Shown here in pieces: positions 39,332 to 47,411 of a DNA stretch of 64,000 bases (position 1 is the first letter of the stretch; the number at the start of each line of letters is the position of its first letter). Source of the stretch: Terribacillus sp. FSL K6-0262 (lineage in GTDB: Bacteria > Bacillota > Bacilli > Bacillales > Amphibacillaceae); NCBI RefSeq assembly GCF_037977385.1, contig NZ_CP150277.1:434001-498000 (forward strand), read 5' to 3'. Both the position numbers and the translations under genes were made by a program. The notes below the pieces were generated by a model, which saw only the letters and a program-made list of their open reading frames with translations, did no database searches and had not been told where the DNA came from.

Positions 39332-39769
39332 TCAATCGATAAGGGCCTCATTCATACGGAACAAAAGCTCTCCGAATATTTCCCTTTCCTCATCCGACCA
39401 GTTCCTGAGCATCTCCCGGTAACTGCCGATCCGCTTCTTCTTGTCTTCCTTCAGCTTTGCTTTCCCCTGCTCCGTTATATAAAATATACTGCTTCTTTTA
39501 TCGTTTGGATCCTGTGAGCGGGCAATCAGTCCCTTTGCTTCTACGGCAGCAGCTTGACGCGATAAAGTGGATATATCCAGCTTGAAGCTATCTGCCAGGG
39601 CTTTCAATCGTGCCGGGCCACATGCCTCCAGCTCCCGGAGCAGCAGGTAGACAGCTCGTTCCAAATCGCCTATCTTGTTCTCCGAGTTGTCTTTATATAC
39701 AGCCCTCCTGATCAATGTAGTCATTTCATATTCAATACGTTCAATTGATTCCCTTTCCGTTGGCTTCAT
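39332..39769 (-). CDS. MarR-family regulator, divergent from cidA/lrgB
   Basis: 145 aa from the ATG at 39769 (GGAGGAAGGAA upstream). Winged helix ARLKALADSFKLDISTLSRQ and wing SQDPNDKRSSIFYITEQG. Divergent from the cidA-lrgB-type genes with two 13-base palindromes in the shared promoter region, so it probably represses both. Confidence 0.85.
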   Translation of the reverse strand: MKPTERESIERIEYEMTTLIRRAVYKDNSENKIGDLERAVYLLLRELEACGPARLKALADSFKLDISTLSRQAAAVEAKGLIARSQDPNDKRSSIFYITEQGKAKLKEDKKKRIGSYREMLRNWSDEEREIFGELLFRMNEALID

Positions 39770-39799
39770 TTCCTTCCTCCTCATGACAATCGCAATATA

Positions 39800-39852
39800 T
39801 TGACAAACCGACACATTATTGTATAATACAAATATATACTTGTACTATACAA
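39800..39852 (+). promoter_or_regulatory. promoter with two MarR-type operators upstream of cidA-lrgB
   Basis: TTGACA (39800-39805) and TATAAT (39822-39827), 16-base spacing. TTGTATAATACAA (39819-39831) covers the -10 box and is a perfect palindrome; a second copy TTGTACTATACAA lies at 39840-39852. Their centres are 21 bases apart, two helical turns, so two dimers would bind one face. Confidence 0.7.
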
Positions 39853-39935
39853 TAAAATCATCAAATAATAAAGCGTTATTGATAGGAAAGGAGGGAAGCT
39901 ATTCTTCTTGTGGGTACAAGGGAATGGCTTTATTT

Positions 39936-40340
39936 ATGAGAACCATCCGTATTATCATACAAGTCGCGATTTTGTCCGTTTTTTCAGTGGCAGGGACTAT
40001 GGTGCATAATTTGCTTCACATCCCCCTTCCCGGCAGTATAATCGGACTGATTTTGCTGCTCATTTGTTTATCATGCAAATGGATCCCAGTCAGCCTCATC
40101 AGTGATGGAGCTGGATTTTTGCTGGCAATCCTGCCCTTACTATTCATCCCGGCCATGGTCGGGATCATGGATTATCCATCCTTTTTCTCCATCCATGGCG
40201 CCATCCTGACAGCCGTTGTGATCGCAAGTACTGTGATTACCATCATTACGGCTGGAGCAGTAAGCCAGTTCATGGAAAAGAAAATCAATAAGCGAAAGAA
40301 GAGAACAGCATGCAACCATTCATCCTCGCAGTCGGTATAA
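39936..40340 (+). CDS. CidA/LrgA holin-like membrane protein
   Basis: 134 aa if started at ATG 39936; an ATG at 39924 is equally possible because neither has an ideally spaced ribosome binding site. Four helices; HIPLPGSIIGLILLLICLSC and LLFIPAMVGIMDY are signatures of the LrgA/CidA family. Such proteins form membrane pores controlling murein hydrolase activity or pyruvate transport with LrgB. Overlaps the lrgB gene by 31 bases. Confidence 0.85.
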   Translation: MRTIRIIIQVAILSVFSVAGTMVHNLLHIPLPGSIIGLILLLICLSCKWIPVSLISDGAGFLLAILPLLFIPAMVGIMDYPSFFSIHGAILTAVVIASTVITIITAGAVSQFMEKKINKRKKRTACNHSSSQSV

Positions 40341-41002
40341 TCCTGGCGACAGTCGGTGTTTATGTCGCGGCTGGGAAATTATACAAGCGTTTTCCTTATC
40401 CTTTTTTCATCCCGGTGATTACGACCACTGCCGTCCTGATCATCCTTTTACTGCTTTGCAATATGTCATATGAGGATTATATGGTTGGAGGGAAATGGAT
40501 CAATGCCCTCCTTGGTCCAGGTGTAGTGGCACTGGCTTACCCTCTTTATAATAACCGGAAAATCCTCCTGCAGAATATAGCGCCGATCCTATCCGGCGTT
40601 TGTATCGGGGCTCTTTTCGGCATGAGCAGCGGGATCGTATTCGTCGAATTACTCGGCAGCAGCCATGATCTGATTGTCTCGGTCATCCCTAAATCAATCA
40701 CGACTCCCGTAGCATTGCAGCTCACGGACACATTGGGAGGCATTCCATCCATGACGGCTATCTTCGTCATGATCGCCGGTATTTCCGGCGTTGTGATCGG
40801 ACCTTTGATCCTGAAATGGGTGCGTGTGCACAGCTTTGTCGGCAAAGGCATTGCCCTTGGCAGTGCTTCCCATGCATTGGGTACTGCAAGAACGATGGAA
40901 TATGGCGAACTGGCTGTATCGATGAGCTCGGTCTCGATGACATTGAGCGCTCTGCTGGGATCCGTTTTTGGCCCGATAGTCGTATGGCTGTTTCAGCTTT
41001 GA
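40310..41002 (+). CDS. LrgB/CidB family membrane protein
   Basis: 230 aa, about eight helices. NALLGPGVVALAYPLYNNRK, PKSITTPVALQLTDTLGG and GSASHALGTARTMEYGE are the LrgB signatures. Partner of the overlapping CidA/LrgA protein; regulated presumably by the divergent MarR gene rather than the usual LytSR or LysR. Confidence 0.9.
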   Translation: MQPFILAVGIILATVGVYVAAGKLYKRFPYPFFIPVITTTAVLIILLLLCNMSYEDYMVGGKWINALLGPGVVALAYPLYNNRKILLQNIAPILSGVCIGALFGMSSGIVFVELLGSSHDLIVSVIPKSITTPVALQLTDTLGGIPSMTAIFVMIAGISGVVIGPLILKWVRVHSFVGKGIALGSASHALGTARTMEYGELAVSMSSVSMTLSALLGSVFGPIVVWLFQL

Positions 41003-41201
41003 CAAGGCTTTATCTTTCTTCTCAAATTCCAATAATCTGATCGGTAATCCGAATGGTGTCATTCCAGATATGCACCATTCGGATTTTTCAATTGAAATGG
41101 AGATCTCCTCTCTTCCTCCTGCAGGTCGGGATCATTTCATGCTTTCTTGACATGCCCAGGTATTATGTATTACTATATACCAGTAATAAGTAATGACGAA
41201 T

Positions 41202-41216
41202 ATCAGTAACACTGAA
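41202..41216. promoter_or_regulatory. putative PadR operator upstream of padR-DUF1048
   Basis: ATCAGTAACACTGAA, a near-perfect palindrome (TCAGT-AAC-ACTGA). It is the reverse complement, with one mismatch, of the palindrome found downstream of the operon at 42030-42050. Confidence 0.55.
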
Positions 41217-41268
41217 TATAAGTGTTGCATAGCAATAAGTATAGTTAACGAAAAATGGAGGGGCAGAA

Positions 41269-41601
41269 TTGGAAAATATTACAGAAATGCTGAAAGGGGT
41301 GCTGGAGGGCTGTGTTCTTGAAATCATCAGCCGCGGTGAAACCTATGGCTATGAAATTACACAGCAGCTGCGGGATCTTGGCTTCACCGATGTAGTGGAA
41401 GGGACAGTTTATACGATCACCATGCGTCTTGAGAAAAACAATCTAGTGGACATCGAGAAAAAAGCATCCACCATGGGGCCACCGAGAAAATTCTACAAAC
41501 TCAATGCAGCGGGGCAGGAGAGACTCAAATCTTTTTGGGAAAAATGGGAATTCGTTTCAAGCAAAATTCACGAACTCAAAACAAATCAAAAGGAGAAATA
41601 A
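41269..41601 (+). CDS. PadR-family transcriptional regulator
   Basis: 110 aa, TTG start with GGAGGGG upstream. [21 protein letters not shown] and [19 protein letters not shown] form the PadR winged helix; a short C-terminal helix dimerises. Immediately followed by a DUF1048 gene, a common pairing in Firmicutes where PadR represses its own operon. Confidence 0.9.
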   Translation: MENITEMLKGVLEGCVLEIISRGETYGYEITQQLRDLGFTDVVEGTVYTITMRLEKNNLVDIEKKASTMGPPRKFYKLNAAGQERLKSFWEKWEFVSSKIHELKTNQKEK

Positions 41602-41602
41602 A

Positions 41603-41941
41603 ATGAGCATCATAAAAAAGATTATCGGAGATTTGGATGACAAACGGGAATGGAAGGCAATGGAGAAACGTGCGAATGCACTTCCAAACGAGTACCAAGA
41701 TGCGTACAGCGCCATCAAGAAATATATGTGGGCTTCAAGCGGCCTTTCCGACTGGCAGGACATCAGCCGCATCTTCGGCGGCATTCTCGACCTCTTAGAG
41801 CAAGGTGCTGCTGAAGGCAGGAAAGTCACAGATCTTACAGGTGAAGACGTAGCCGATTTCTGTGATGAACTAGCAAAGGACACGAAAACCTGGAAGGACA
41901 AATATCGCACGAAGCTGAACGATTCGATTAATCGCAGCTGA
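41603..41941 (+). CDS. DUF1048-family protein
   Basis: 112 aa helical protein; ATG at 41603 one base after the padR stop with AGGAG before it. [20 protein letters not shown] and [17 protein letters not shown] fit the DUF1048 family (small helical proteins partnered with PadR). Function is unknown; it may help sense membrane or drug stress together with PadR. Confidence 0.75.
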   Translation: MSIIKKIIGDLDDKREWKAMEKRANALPNEYQDAYSAIKKYMWASSGLSDWQDISRIFGGILDLLEQGAAEGRKVTDLTGEDVADFCDELAKDTKTWKDKYRTKLNDSINRS

Positions 41942-42029
41942 TGGCAACAAGGAAATAAAATGGCTGATCACTGAATAGCTGGGCGATAAATGAGATTGCA
42001 CCATTCCTGTTCAGTTATATTTTCATCCG

Positions 42030-42050
42030 GTAATCAGTGTTACTGATTAC
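42030..42050. promoter_or_regulatory. perfect palindrome downstream of padR operon
   Basis: GTAATCAGT-GTT-ACTGATTAC, nine-base perfect arms. Shares its core with the operator-like site upstream of padR. Confidence 0.55.
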
Positions 42051-42117
42051 CAGTAGAGATTGAGGTGATTCAACCACTGCTTCCCTATCCAGTTCATCGT
42101 GTTGGCCCCTGTATCTT

Positions 42118-42158
42118 AAAAGCATGGAATCCTTTGACATCTAGGATTCCATGCTTTT
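42118..42158. terminator. Rho-independent terminator
   Basis: Stem AAAGCATGGAATCCT / AGGATTCCATGCTTT with T-run; ends the padR-DUF1048 transcript. Confidence 0.8.
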
Positions 42159-42340
42159 TCATTCCGACTGATTTATGAGCCCGCGACTTCTCCCCTAAAC
42201 CTTTTATTTACGGTCATAGCTCCAAGATCTCTGCCACAGCCTCTCCTTTACTGATCAAAGATCGAACCCGCATAGTAATTACTGGAAGATAATGATATAT
42301 TATGAAGGTGATTTTTTATAGAAAGAAGGCTGCTCCCTAC

Positions 42341-42715
42341 ATGGCCATTAAAATAACACGAAAAAAGAATTTTTACGGTGGTCTAGACCATATTAAATTA
42401 TATGTCAATGATCAGATGCTGACCAAGCTTAGAAATGGCGAGACGTATGAGTTTGAACCAGACAGCAATCTTGTCGATATAAGGACCAGCGTCCAAGGCA
42501 TTTGGAACAGTGATAAAATGAAGGTCAAGGATGGATCTTCCATCACGATAAAAGTGAACCCCTTAATAAAAAACTTGCATTTGATCAGTCTTCCAGCTCT
42601 GACTTGCGGTATATGTATTAGCTATCATTTTTTCCTCATTACTTTTATATTACTTTTTGCCATGTCCCTGCTAGCTGATGGCAAAAGTCATATTTTGAGT
42701 GTGGATAACGACTGA
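42341..42715 (+). CDS. hypothetical protein with C-terminal membrane helix, 124 aa
   Basis: Start taken as ATG 42341 (AGAAGG 11 bases before); an ATG at 42302 has no ribosome binding site. Residues 1-80 look like a small beta domain (LDHIKLYVNDQMLTKLRNGE, then KVKDGSSITIKV), as in PEGA-like carrier domains of Bacillus proteins; residues 85-112 are hydrophobic with Cys residues and form one or two helices. Not assigned to a function. Confidence 0.55.
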   Translation: MAIKITRKKNFYGGLDHIKLYVNDQMLTKLRNGETYEFEPDSNLVDIRTSVQGIWNSDKMKVKDGSSITIKVNPLIKNLHLISLPALTCGICISYHFFLITFILLFAMSLLADGKSHILSVDND

Positions 42716-43025
42716 TTTCCACGTATGCCCATTAGGTTCAGCTGCATAACACTGCTGTTAAGCAAGATGCGGACCAACCGCTCTCAGTTTGCGACTAAAA
42801 GAGTACTGACGCTATTTGGCCGTTTTGTAGGCTGATCCATTGATGCATTATAAGGTCCTGTCCACATCTCACAGGAGCATCAGGAGGCTATGAAAGCAAC
42901 AGGCATTACCGCTGATCATGTCTCCATCGAATCGTTTCATGCTTTTATATAGATGCAGCCCCCAGTTAGTTTAAAAAGGGGCTGCATCGCTAAGCTTTCA
43001 TTCTCACGGCAATGCATTAAAGAAA
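42716..43025. other. intergenic region containing an IS3-like remnant and a hairpin
   Basis: At about 42871-42953 the plus strand encodes a degraded stretch (QEAMKATGIT...VSIESFH) related to the IS3-family transposase fragment at 44.6 kb but with the middle deleted. At 42952-42988 a GATGCAGCCCC / GGGGCTGCATC stem with a 15-base loop could be a terminator. No intact gene. Confidence 0.5.
42871..42954 (+). pseudogene. IS3-family transposase remnant
   Basis: Reads QEHQEAMKATGITADHVSIE then SFHAFI and stop. Compared with the longer remnant at 44.6 kb (YQKAVKAKGIT...NATIESFHSSL), the block between GIT and the catalytic-Glu motif IESFH is missing, showing an internal deletion. Confidence 0.55.
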
Positions 43026-43055
43026 ATGCGTGTCCCTGTAAGGAGGGACACGCAT
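43026..43055 (-). terminator. amino acid permease terminator
   Basis: Perfect stem ATGCGTGTCCCT / AGGGACACGCAT with a short loop, just beyond the permease stop on the minus strand. Confidence 0.75.
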
Positions 43056-43058
43056 CAT

Positions 43059-44420
43059 TCATTCTTTCTTCAGCTTATATCCTATTACAAGGATAAGTAT
43101 CCATACTGGCATAATATAAAGAGCCAAACGATAATCCGGCATGAAGCCGATGATGACAAGTACCGCTACGAGGAATAAGAGTACGACATAATTGGTGACA
43201 GGATACAGCGGCAGCTTAAAAGATAATTTGCTTGCTGCCTCCCTCCCTATGCGCTTCCGAAATGCCAAATGAATGATAATGATCATGATCCAGTTGATGA
43301 CACCTGCAACAGTCGCAGTAGCCATCACGTAGCCGAATACCTTTTCCGGGAATAAGTAATTAATGATGACAGCAATTCCTGCCACTGCCGAAGAAAGTAA
43401 TATAGCTGGTACTGGTGCACCTGTCCGTTTCCCGACACGGTGCAGGAACCGGGGGGCGTTGCCTTGCTTCGCCAAGGAATGCAGCATGCGTCCATTACTG
43501 TACAAACCGCTATTGTGCGCCGACACAGCTGCCGTCAAAACAACCAGATTCAATATTCCAGCTGCTGCCGGGATACCGATACCATCCAGTATTTGGACAA
43601 ATGGACTGCTTTCCCCGTCAATCTGATTCCATGGGAAGATAGACGTAATCACAATCATCGTACCCACATAAAAGATCAAGATGCGGTAAACAACTTGATT
43701 GATTGCCTTGGGAATCGTCTTCTTAGGTGTCTCCACCTCACCTGCAGTTATACCTACAAGCTCAACGCCGCCGAAGCTGAACATCACGGGGACAATGGAA
43801 AGTAGAACGCCTACCATCCCATTCGGCAAGAACCCTCCTTCATCAAAAAGATTGGAGAATCCAGTCGGTACGCCTTCATTTCCAATACCAGTGAAGATGA
43901 TTACCAGGCCGAGCACTATCATGCCAATGATGGCTATCACTTTGATCAGAGCGAAATAAAACTCGAATTCACCATATAACTTGACACTTAATAGGTTTAT
44001 ACAAGTAATTATGATCAGGAAGCCGAATGCTGTCACCCAAGTCGGCACTTCCGGAAACCAATACTGGACATATACACCGACGACCGTCAACTCAGCCATC
44101 GTTACAGCAACGTAATTGAACCAATAGTTCCATCCCGAGAAGAAACCGAAAAAGTCTCCTAAGTTCTCATAAGCATAGTAACTGATGGAGCCAGAATTTG
44201 GATTATCGACAGAAAGTTCTCCCAGGGCCCGCATGATCAGGAAAATCATCAAGCCGCCCACCAGATAAGCAAGCGGGATAGCCGGACCTGCCAATCCAAT
44301 GGAAGACGCAGAGCCATAAAATAAACCGGTTCCAATCGCCCCGCCCAGTGCAATCATCTGCACATGGCGATTTTTCAAACCTTTTTGTAAATCATTTTTC
44401 GATCGATTGTTTCTTTCCAT
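43059..44420 (-). CDS. amino acid permease, APC superfamily (AAT group)
   Basis: 453 aa from the ATG at 44420 (AAGGGGCTTTGAT upstream). Twelve helices; KNRHVQMIALGGAIGTGLFY and GELSVDNPNSGSISYYAYEN are the AAT-group signatures (GabP, ProY, RocE, LysP). Exact substrate cannot be fixed. Ends with a cytoplasmic KLKKE tail. Monocistronic. Confidence 0.9.
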   Translation of the reverse strand: MERNNRSKNDLQKGLKNRHVQMIALGGAIGTGLFYGSASSIGLAGPAIPLAYLVGGLMIFLIMRALGELSVDNPNSGSISYYAYENLGDFFGFFSGWNYWFNYVAVTMAELTVVGVYVQYWFPEVPTWVTAFGFLIIITCINLLSVKLYGEFEFYFALIKVIAIIGMIVLGLVIIFTGIGNEGVPTGFSNLFDEGGFLPNGMVGVLLSIVPVMFSFGGVELVGITAGEVETPKKTIPKAINQVVYRILIFYVGTMIVITSIFPWNQIDGESSPFVQILDGIGIPAAAGILNLVVLTAAVSAHNSGLYSNGRMLHSLAKQGNAPRFLHRVGKRTGAPVPAILLSSAVAGIAVIINYLFPEKVFGYVMATATVAGVINWIMIIIIHLAFRKRIGREAASKLSFKLPLYPVTNYVVLLFLVAVLVIIGFMPDYRLALYIMPVWILILVIGYKLKKE

Positions 44421-44611
44421 ATCAAAGCCCCTTGCTGCCAATCTTACCCACGTTGTTCTATTTATTTGATAGCAAAGCAGCCTACAAATATACCCTCTAT
44501 TATAATTGCCCAAAATTATAAAAGAAATAGTGAATGATGTGGGTCATAGTATATGTTATATCAAATGAACTTAATGATAAACCTAAAAATATTCTTTACT
44601 TTTTCAATTAG

Positions 44612-44981
44612 AGGATTCCGATAAGAACACTGCCTGAGAACTGCACATTACATAGTGATCAAGGGTCGGTGTATACATCATATGAGTATCAGAAAGCTGT
44701 AAAAGCAAAAGGCATTACCATGAGCATGTCCCGGAAAGGAACGCCCGCTGATAATGCCACCATCGAATCGTTTCATTCCTCACTAAAGTCTGAAACGTTC
44801 TATCTCAACAGTATCGATCGAACTACGACGGCCATCGTAGAGCGTACTGTCGAAGAATACATTCATTATTATAACAATATTCGTATTCAAACGAAACTAA
44901 ATAACCAATCACCGATACAATATCGACAATTGGCTGTTTGAAGGTGTTTTGATCCCTGTCTCAAAAACGGGGGTCAGTCCC
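44612..44981 (+). mobile_element. truncated IS3-family (IS150-like) insertion sequence
   Basis: The 3' part of an OrfB transposase: LHSDQGSVYTSYEYQKAV carries the second catalytic Asp, ADNATIESFHSSLK the catalytic Glu, and the end EEYIHYYNNIRIQTKLNNQS is typical of IS3 DDE enzymes. The first Asp and everything upstream are lost. The right terminal sequence (ending GGGGTCAGTCCC) follows the stop and abuts the tRNA-derived repeat exactly at 44982, so this end is probably the true IS end. Confidence 0.75.
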
Positions 44982-45162
44982 ATGGTTATAGGCTTTCTCA
45001 ATGATGATTCCGACTGGACTTGAACCAGCGACCCCTACCCTGTCAATTTTGTTTCGAGCGTAAATAGCGTATTTATAGGGGTTTTTCCGTCTTTTAAGTC
45101 CATATAGTCCATTAAAATGATCCAAAAAAATTAATTACGTTAGCATACACGTTAGCAAATGG
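44982..45162. repeat. direct repeat copy 1 with 3' half of tRNA-Val(GAC)-like sequence (attachment-site relic)
   Basis: 181 bases, repeated with scattered mismatches at 50019-50199 in the same orientation. On the minus strand 45046-45003 reads as a tRNA from the anticodon loop on: TTGACAG loop (anticodon GAC), GGTAG stem, GGGTC variable, GCTGG-TTCAAGT-CCAGT T-arm, CGGAATC acceptor, A, then TCA instead of CCA. The 5' half of the tRNA is missing. This is the pattern left when an integrase uses the tRNA 3' end as att. The downstream terminator hairpin is cut by the IS end. Confidence 0.7.
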
Positions 45163-45225
45163 CACTAGACGAACCTGTACTAGTCATTACCACAAAACAG
45201 AACTGATACAGAGATCGACTAAAAC

Positions 45226-45564
45226 TTAAGATGCATCATCGCTGTCGCTATATGTTACATAAATCGGCGGTTTATTCATTTCATCTATTTGCTCGCTGAA
45301 GCTGTTCACTAAACCAATGACCTTAAATGAAAACATAGAAGCAATATCAAGATTTTCTCTACGACGTAAAAAGTTCTCTGCTTGTACTGCATCTATGATC
45401 TTTCCTTGCTGCCCCTTACTTACAAGGATTGAATTAGCTAAAGAATGGAACTTTTCATCCTCCGCAAAAATCTCTTCTGCAAGTCGGGAGAGTGTGCCTC
45501 TTAAATAACTAAAGTCTTCTTCAGGGATTATGGGTTTTGTTAATTTTACAGTAAACTCCGGCAT
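45226..45564 (-). CDS. small helical partner protein of lipase-toxin cassette 1
   Basis: 112 aa; its ATG overlaps the toxin stop (TAATG) with AGGGAG before it. Mostly helical: LRGTLSRLAEEIFAEDEKFH, AENFLRRRENLDIASMFSFK, ending in a polar YVTYSDSDDAS tail. It is similar along its length to the 111 aa protein of cassette 2 (e.g. FSEQ, GQQGKI/GQKGKI, IQ/FHSLA). Size, helical make-up and tight coupling fit the small targeting partners that accompany type VII-secreted toxins (as TlaA proteins with TslA); direct family membership is not proven. Confidence 0.55.
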   Translation of the reverse strand: MPEFTVKLTKPIIPEEDFSYLRGTLSRLAEEIFAEDEKFHSLANSILVSKGQQGKIIDAVQAENFLRRRENLDIASMFSFKVIGLVNSFSEQIDEMNKPPIYVTYSDSDDAS

Positions 45565-47411
45565 TATATCTCCCTCGCTAAATCAAACATTTTTGAAAGA
45601 TTTTCTTCTTCTCGAAAAAGTTGTAGTATAGCACTTCGATATCTCTCGACGAAATCACGGCCTGTTGCAACTGACTTTTTCATCCGCTCTATATCTTCAT
45701 CAAGATGCGAGATATTCAGTCGCGGTATAGTCTCAATGATTCTCACTTCTTTTATTTTCATTAACATATATTTGTGCTCTTCTAACATCGCTGCATAACT
45801 TCGCGGACTTGATTCAATGCTACTAATTCCACTAATGATTTTCGATCTTCTACTATTAAAGATGTGGGTTAACTCTTCATAGACAGTCTTTTCTAGATTA
45901 TTGATATACTGTAGTTTATTTTCTAATGAAACAATTCCTTCATTATAAAATCTTAGTGCAGCAGACATATTAACCTTAATTGGTTTTCCTCCACTCACAC
46001 CTTCAGAAGTATAGATAACATCCTTGCCCACGTACGTCTTGTTCCCATTCGTACGAGCATTTAATAATTCGTTAATGCTATGACTATCAACTATACTTGC
46101 TAAACTATCCAAAATCCCGCTGTCTTTAATATTTTTCATTGCGTCATTATAAGCATTATAGAGATTATAAATTACCATTCCTAAGGCACCATCAGCAGCC
46201 AGCTTATCAAGGAACCTACCTTCTTCGTCTGTATCAACATTAAAAGTTAGAGCATTCTGCACGTATTCGAGTTCTTGTGCAAGTTTTGAGATTTCATCAA
46301 TCATAATTTTCTTTTGTTCTTCCGTTATATAGCCTTCTTCAAAAAGTCTCCCAAAGATAACCTCAGAATTGTCGGTTATTAAGTTAAGCTTATCTATTAG
46401 TGGGGGGAGATTACTATCGATTGCTTTAAGTGTTTCATCCACTTCCGACTGATTTAGTAAATACCATTGACCAAGACTTGGAAAGGAATTTATATCTTTT
46501 ATATAGTCATAATTGACTCCAAGTGTTTGTCGCAGCACTTCAGCAATGCCGCCTTTTTGATCGGCTGAAGCATATACGACTCCTAAATCAATAAATTCTT
46601 TCAGTACATCATCCGGAATATCGTCTATAATCGTTTTAATGCCGCTTAATTCTGGGTTAGTATCAAAATATTCAATCTCACCAAGTGCTACTAAGCCGCC
46701 TTTTTCTGTAATCCCATAGAGAGGGTCGTCTGTGGAGATGACTTGATGGATATTTACTTTTGATTCTTCGAAGAACTCCTTAGTAAAATTTACTAAATCT
46801 TGTTTCGGAATATCGTATATTTCATCTGAAGCTACAATCCCGAATTCTTTATTTACGGCTTCAGCAAATTTATTGTCATACGTGTACTGGGCATATGGTG
46901 ACACTTGTAATCCATTGATGCCATAAACACTATCATAAGTTCCGTCTGAGATACCTGTGACAGTTCCATTCTGATTCCCAAGAGAATGACCCAAAGCATT
47001 CACTTTAACCTCATCGTTAATATTGAAATATCTTTTAGCTTCCAAAGTAAATTCTCTAGCGGCTTGTGCTTGGTCAACAGTCTGTCCTAAGTATCCTCCT
47101 TTTATGTTATAAGCCCAGTCAACAAAAGTGTCTGACTGGGTTCCTTGGTTTATTACATATAGCTCTTTCTCTCCTCCTTCTGAAACAAGAAGGGCGGTAC
47201 CATCATAACCTGTTTTCTCAGGATCAACCGTTTTAGAATCTGATGAATGGAGTACTTCCAAGTCACCATCAAATACCTCTCCAGTTTCTTCTAGATAAAT
47301 GTATTTAAACTTCTCTTCAAGCTTTGAAGAAGATAAATTTTCATATTCTGTATTAACCAGTCTTAACCACACATCTGTTGAAGTGATCTTTTCCAAAGAC
47401 ATTAATATCAT
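45564..47411 (-). CDS. putative type VII-secreted lipase toxin, TslA-like reverse domain order (cassette 1)
   Basis: 615 aa. No signal peptide. Residues about 60-250 form an alpha/beta-hydrolase-like domain: LYVINQGTQ strand, nucleophile elbow ALGHSLGN (Ser143), and IHQVISTDDPLYG (H222, D228/229). Residues about 330-615 are helical, with the motif DSHSINELL (442-450) and an end EEENLSKMFDLAREI. An N-terminal lipase followed by a helical C-terminal targeting region matches TslA of Staphylococcus. A catalytic His after the Asp is not obvious inside the first domain. Start overlaps the lipoprotein stop (ATGA; an ATG nine bases later is possible). Alternative: a cell-associated lipase-like protein. 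Confidence 0.6.
   Translation of the reverse strand: MILMSLEKITSTDVWLRLVNTEYENLSSSKLEEKFKYIYLEETGEVFDGDLEVLHSSDSKTVDPEKTGYDGTALLVSEGGEKELYVINQGTQSDTFVDWAYNIKGGYLGQTVDQAQAAREFTLEAKRYFNINDEVKVNALGHSLGNQNGTVTGISDGTYDSVYGINGLQVSPYAQYTYDNKFAEAVNKEFGIVASDEIYDIPKQDLVNFTKEFFEESKVNIHQVISTDDPLYGITEKGGLVALGEIEYFDTNPELSGIKTIIDDIPDDVLKEFIDLGVVYASADQKGGIAEVLRQTLGVNYDYIKDINSFPSLGQWYLLNQSEVDETLKAIDSNLPPLIDKLNLITDNSEVIFGRLFEEGYITEEQKKIMIDEISKLAQELEYVQNALTFNVDTDEEGRFLDKLAADGALGMVIYNLYNAYNDAMKNIKDSGILDSLASIVDSHSINELLNARTNGNKTYVGKDVIYTSEGVSGGKPIKVNMSAALRFYNEGIVSLENKLQYINNLEKTVYEELTHIFNSRRSKIISGISSIESSPRSYAAMLEEHKYMLMKIKEVRIIETIPRLNISHLDEDIERMKKSVATGRDFVERYRSAILQLFREEENLSKMFDLAREI

Noticed and set aside
45003..45046. 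Complete tRNA-Val gene
   Set aside because: Only the half from the anticodon loop onward is present; no D-arm or 5' acceptor strand precedes it.
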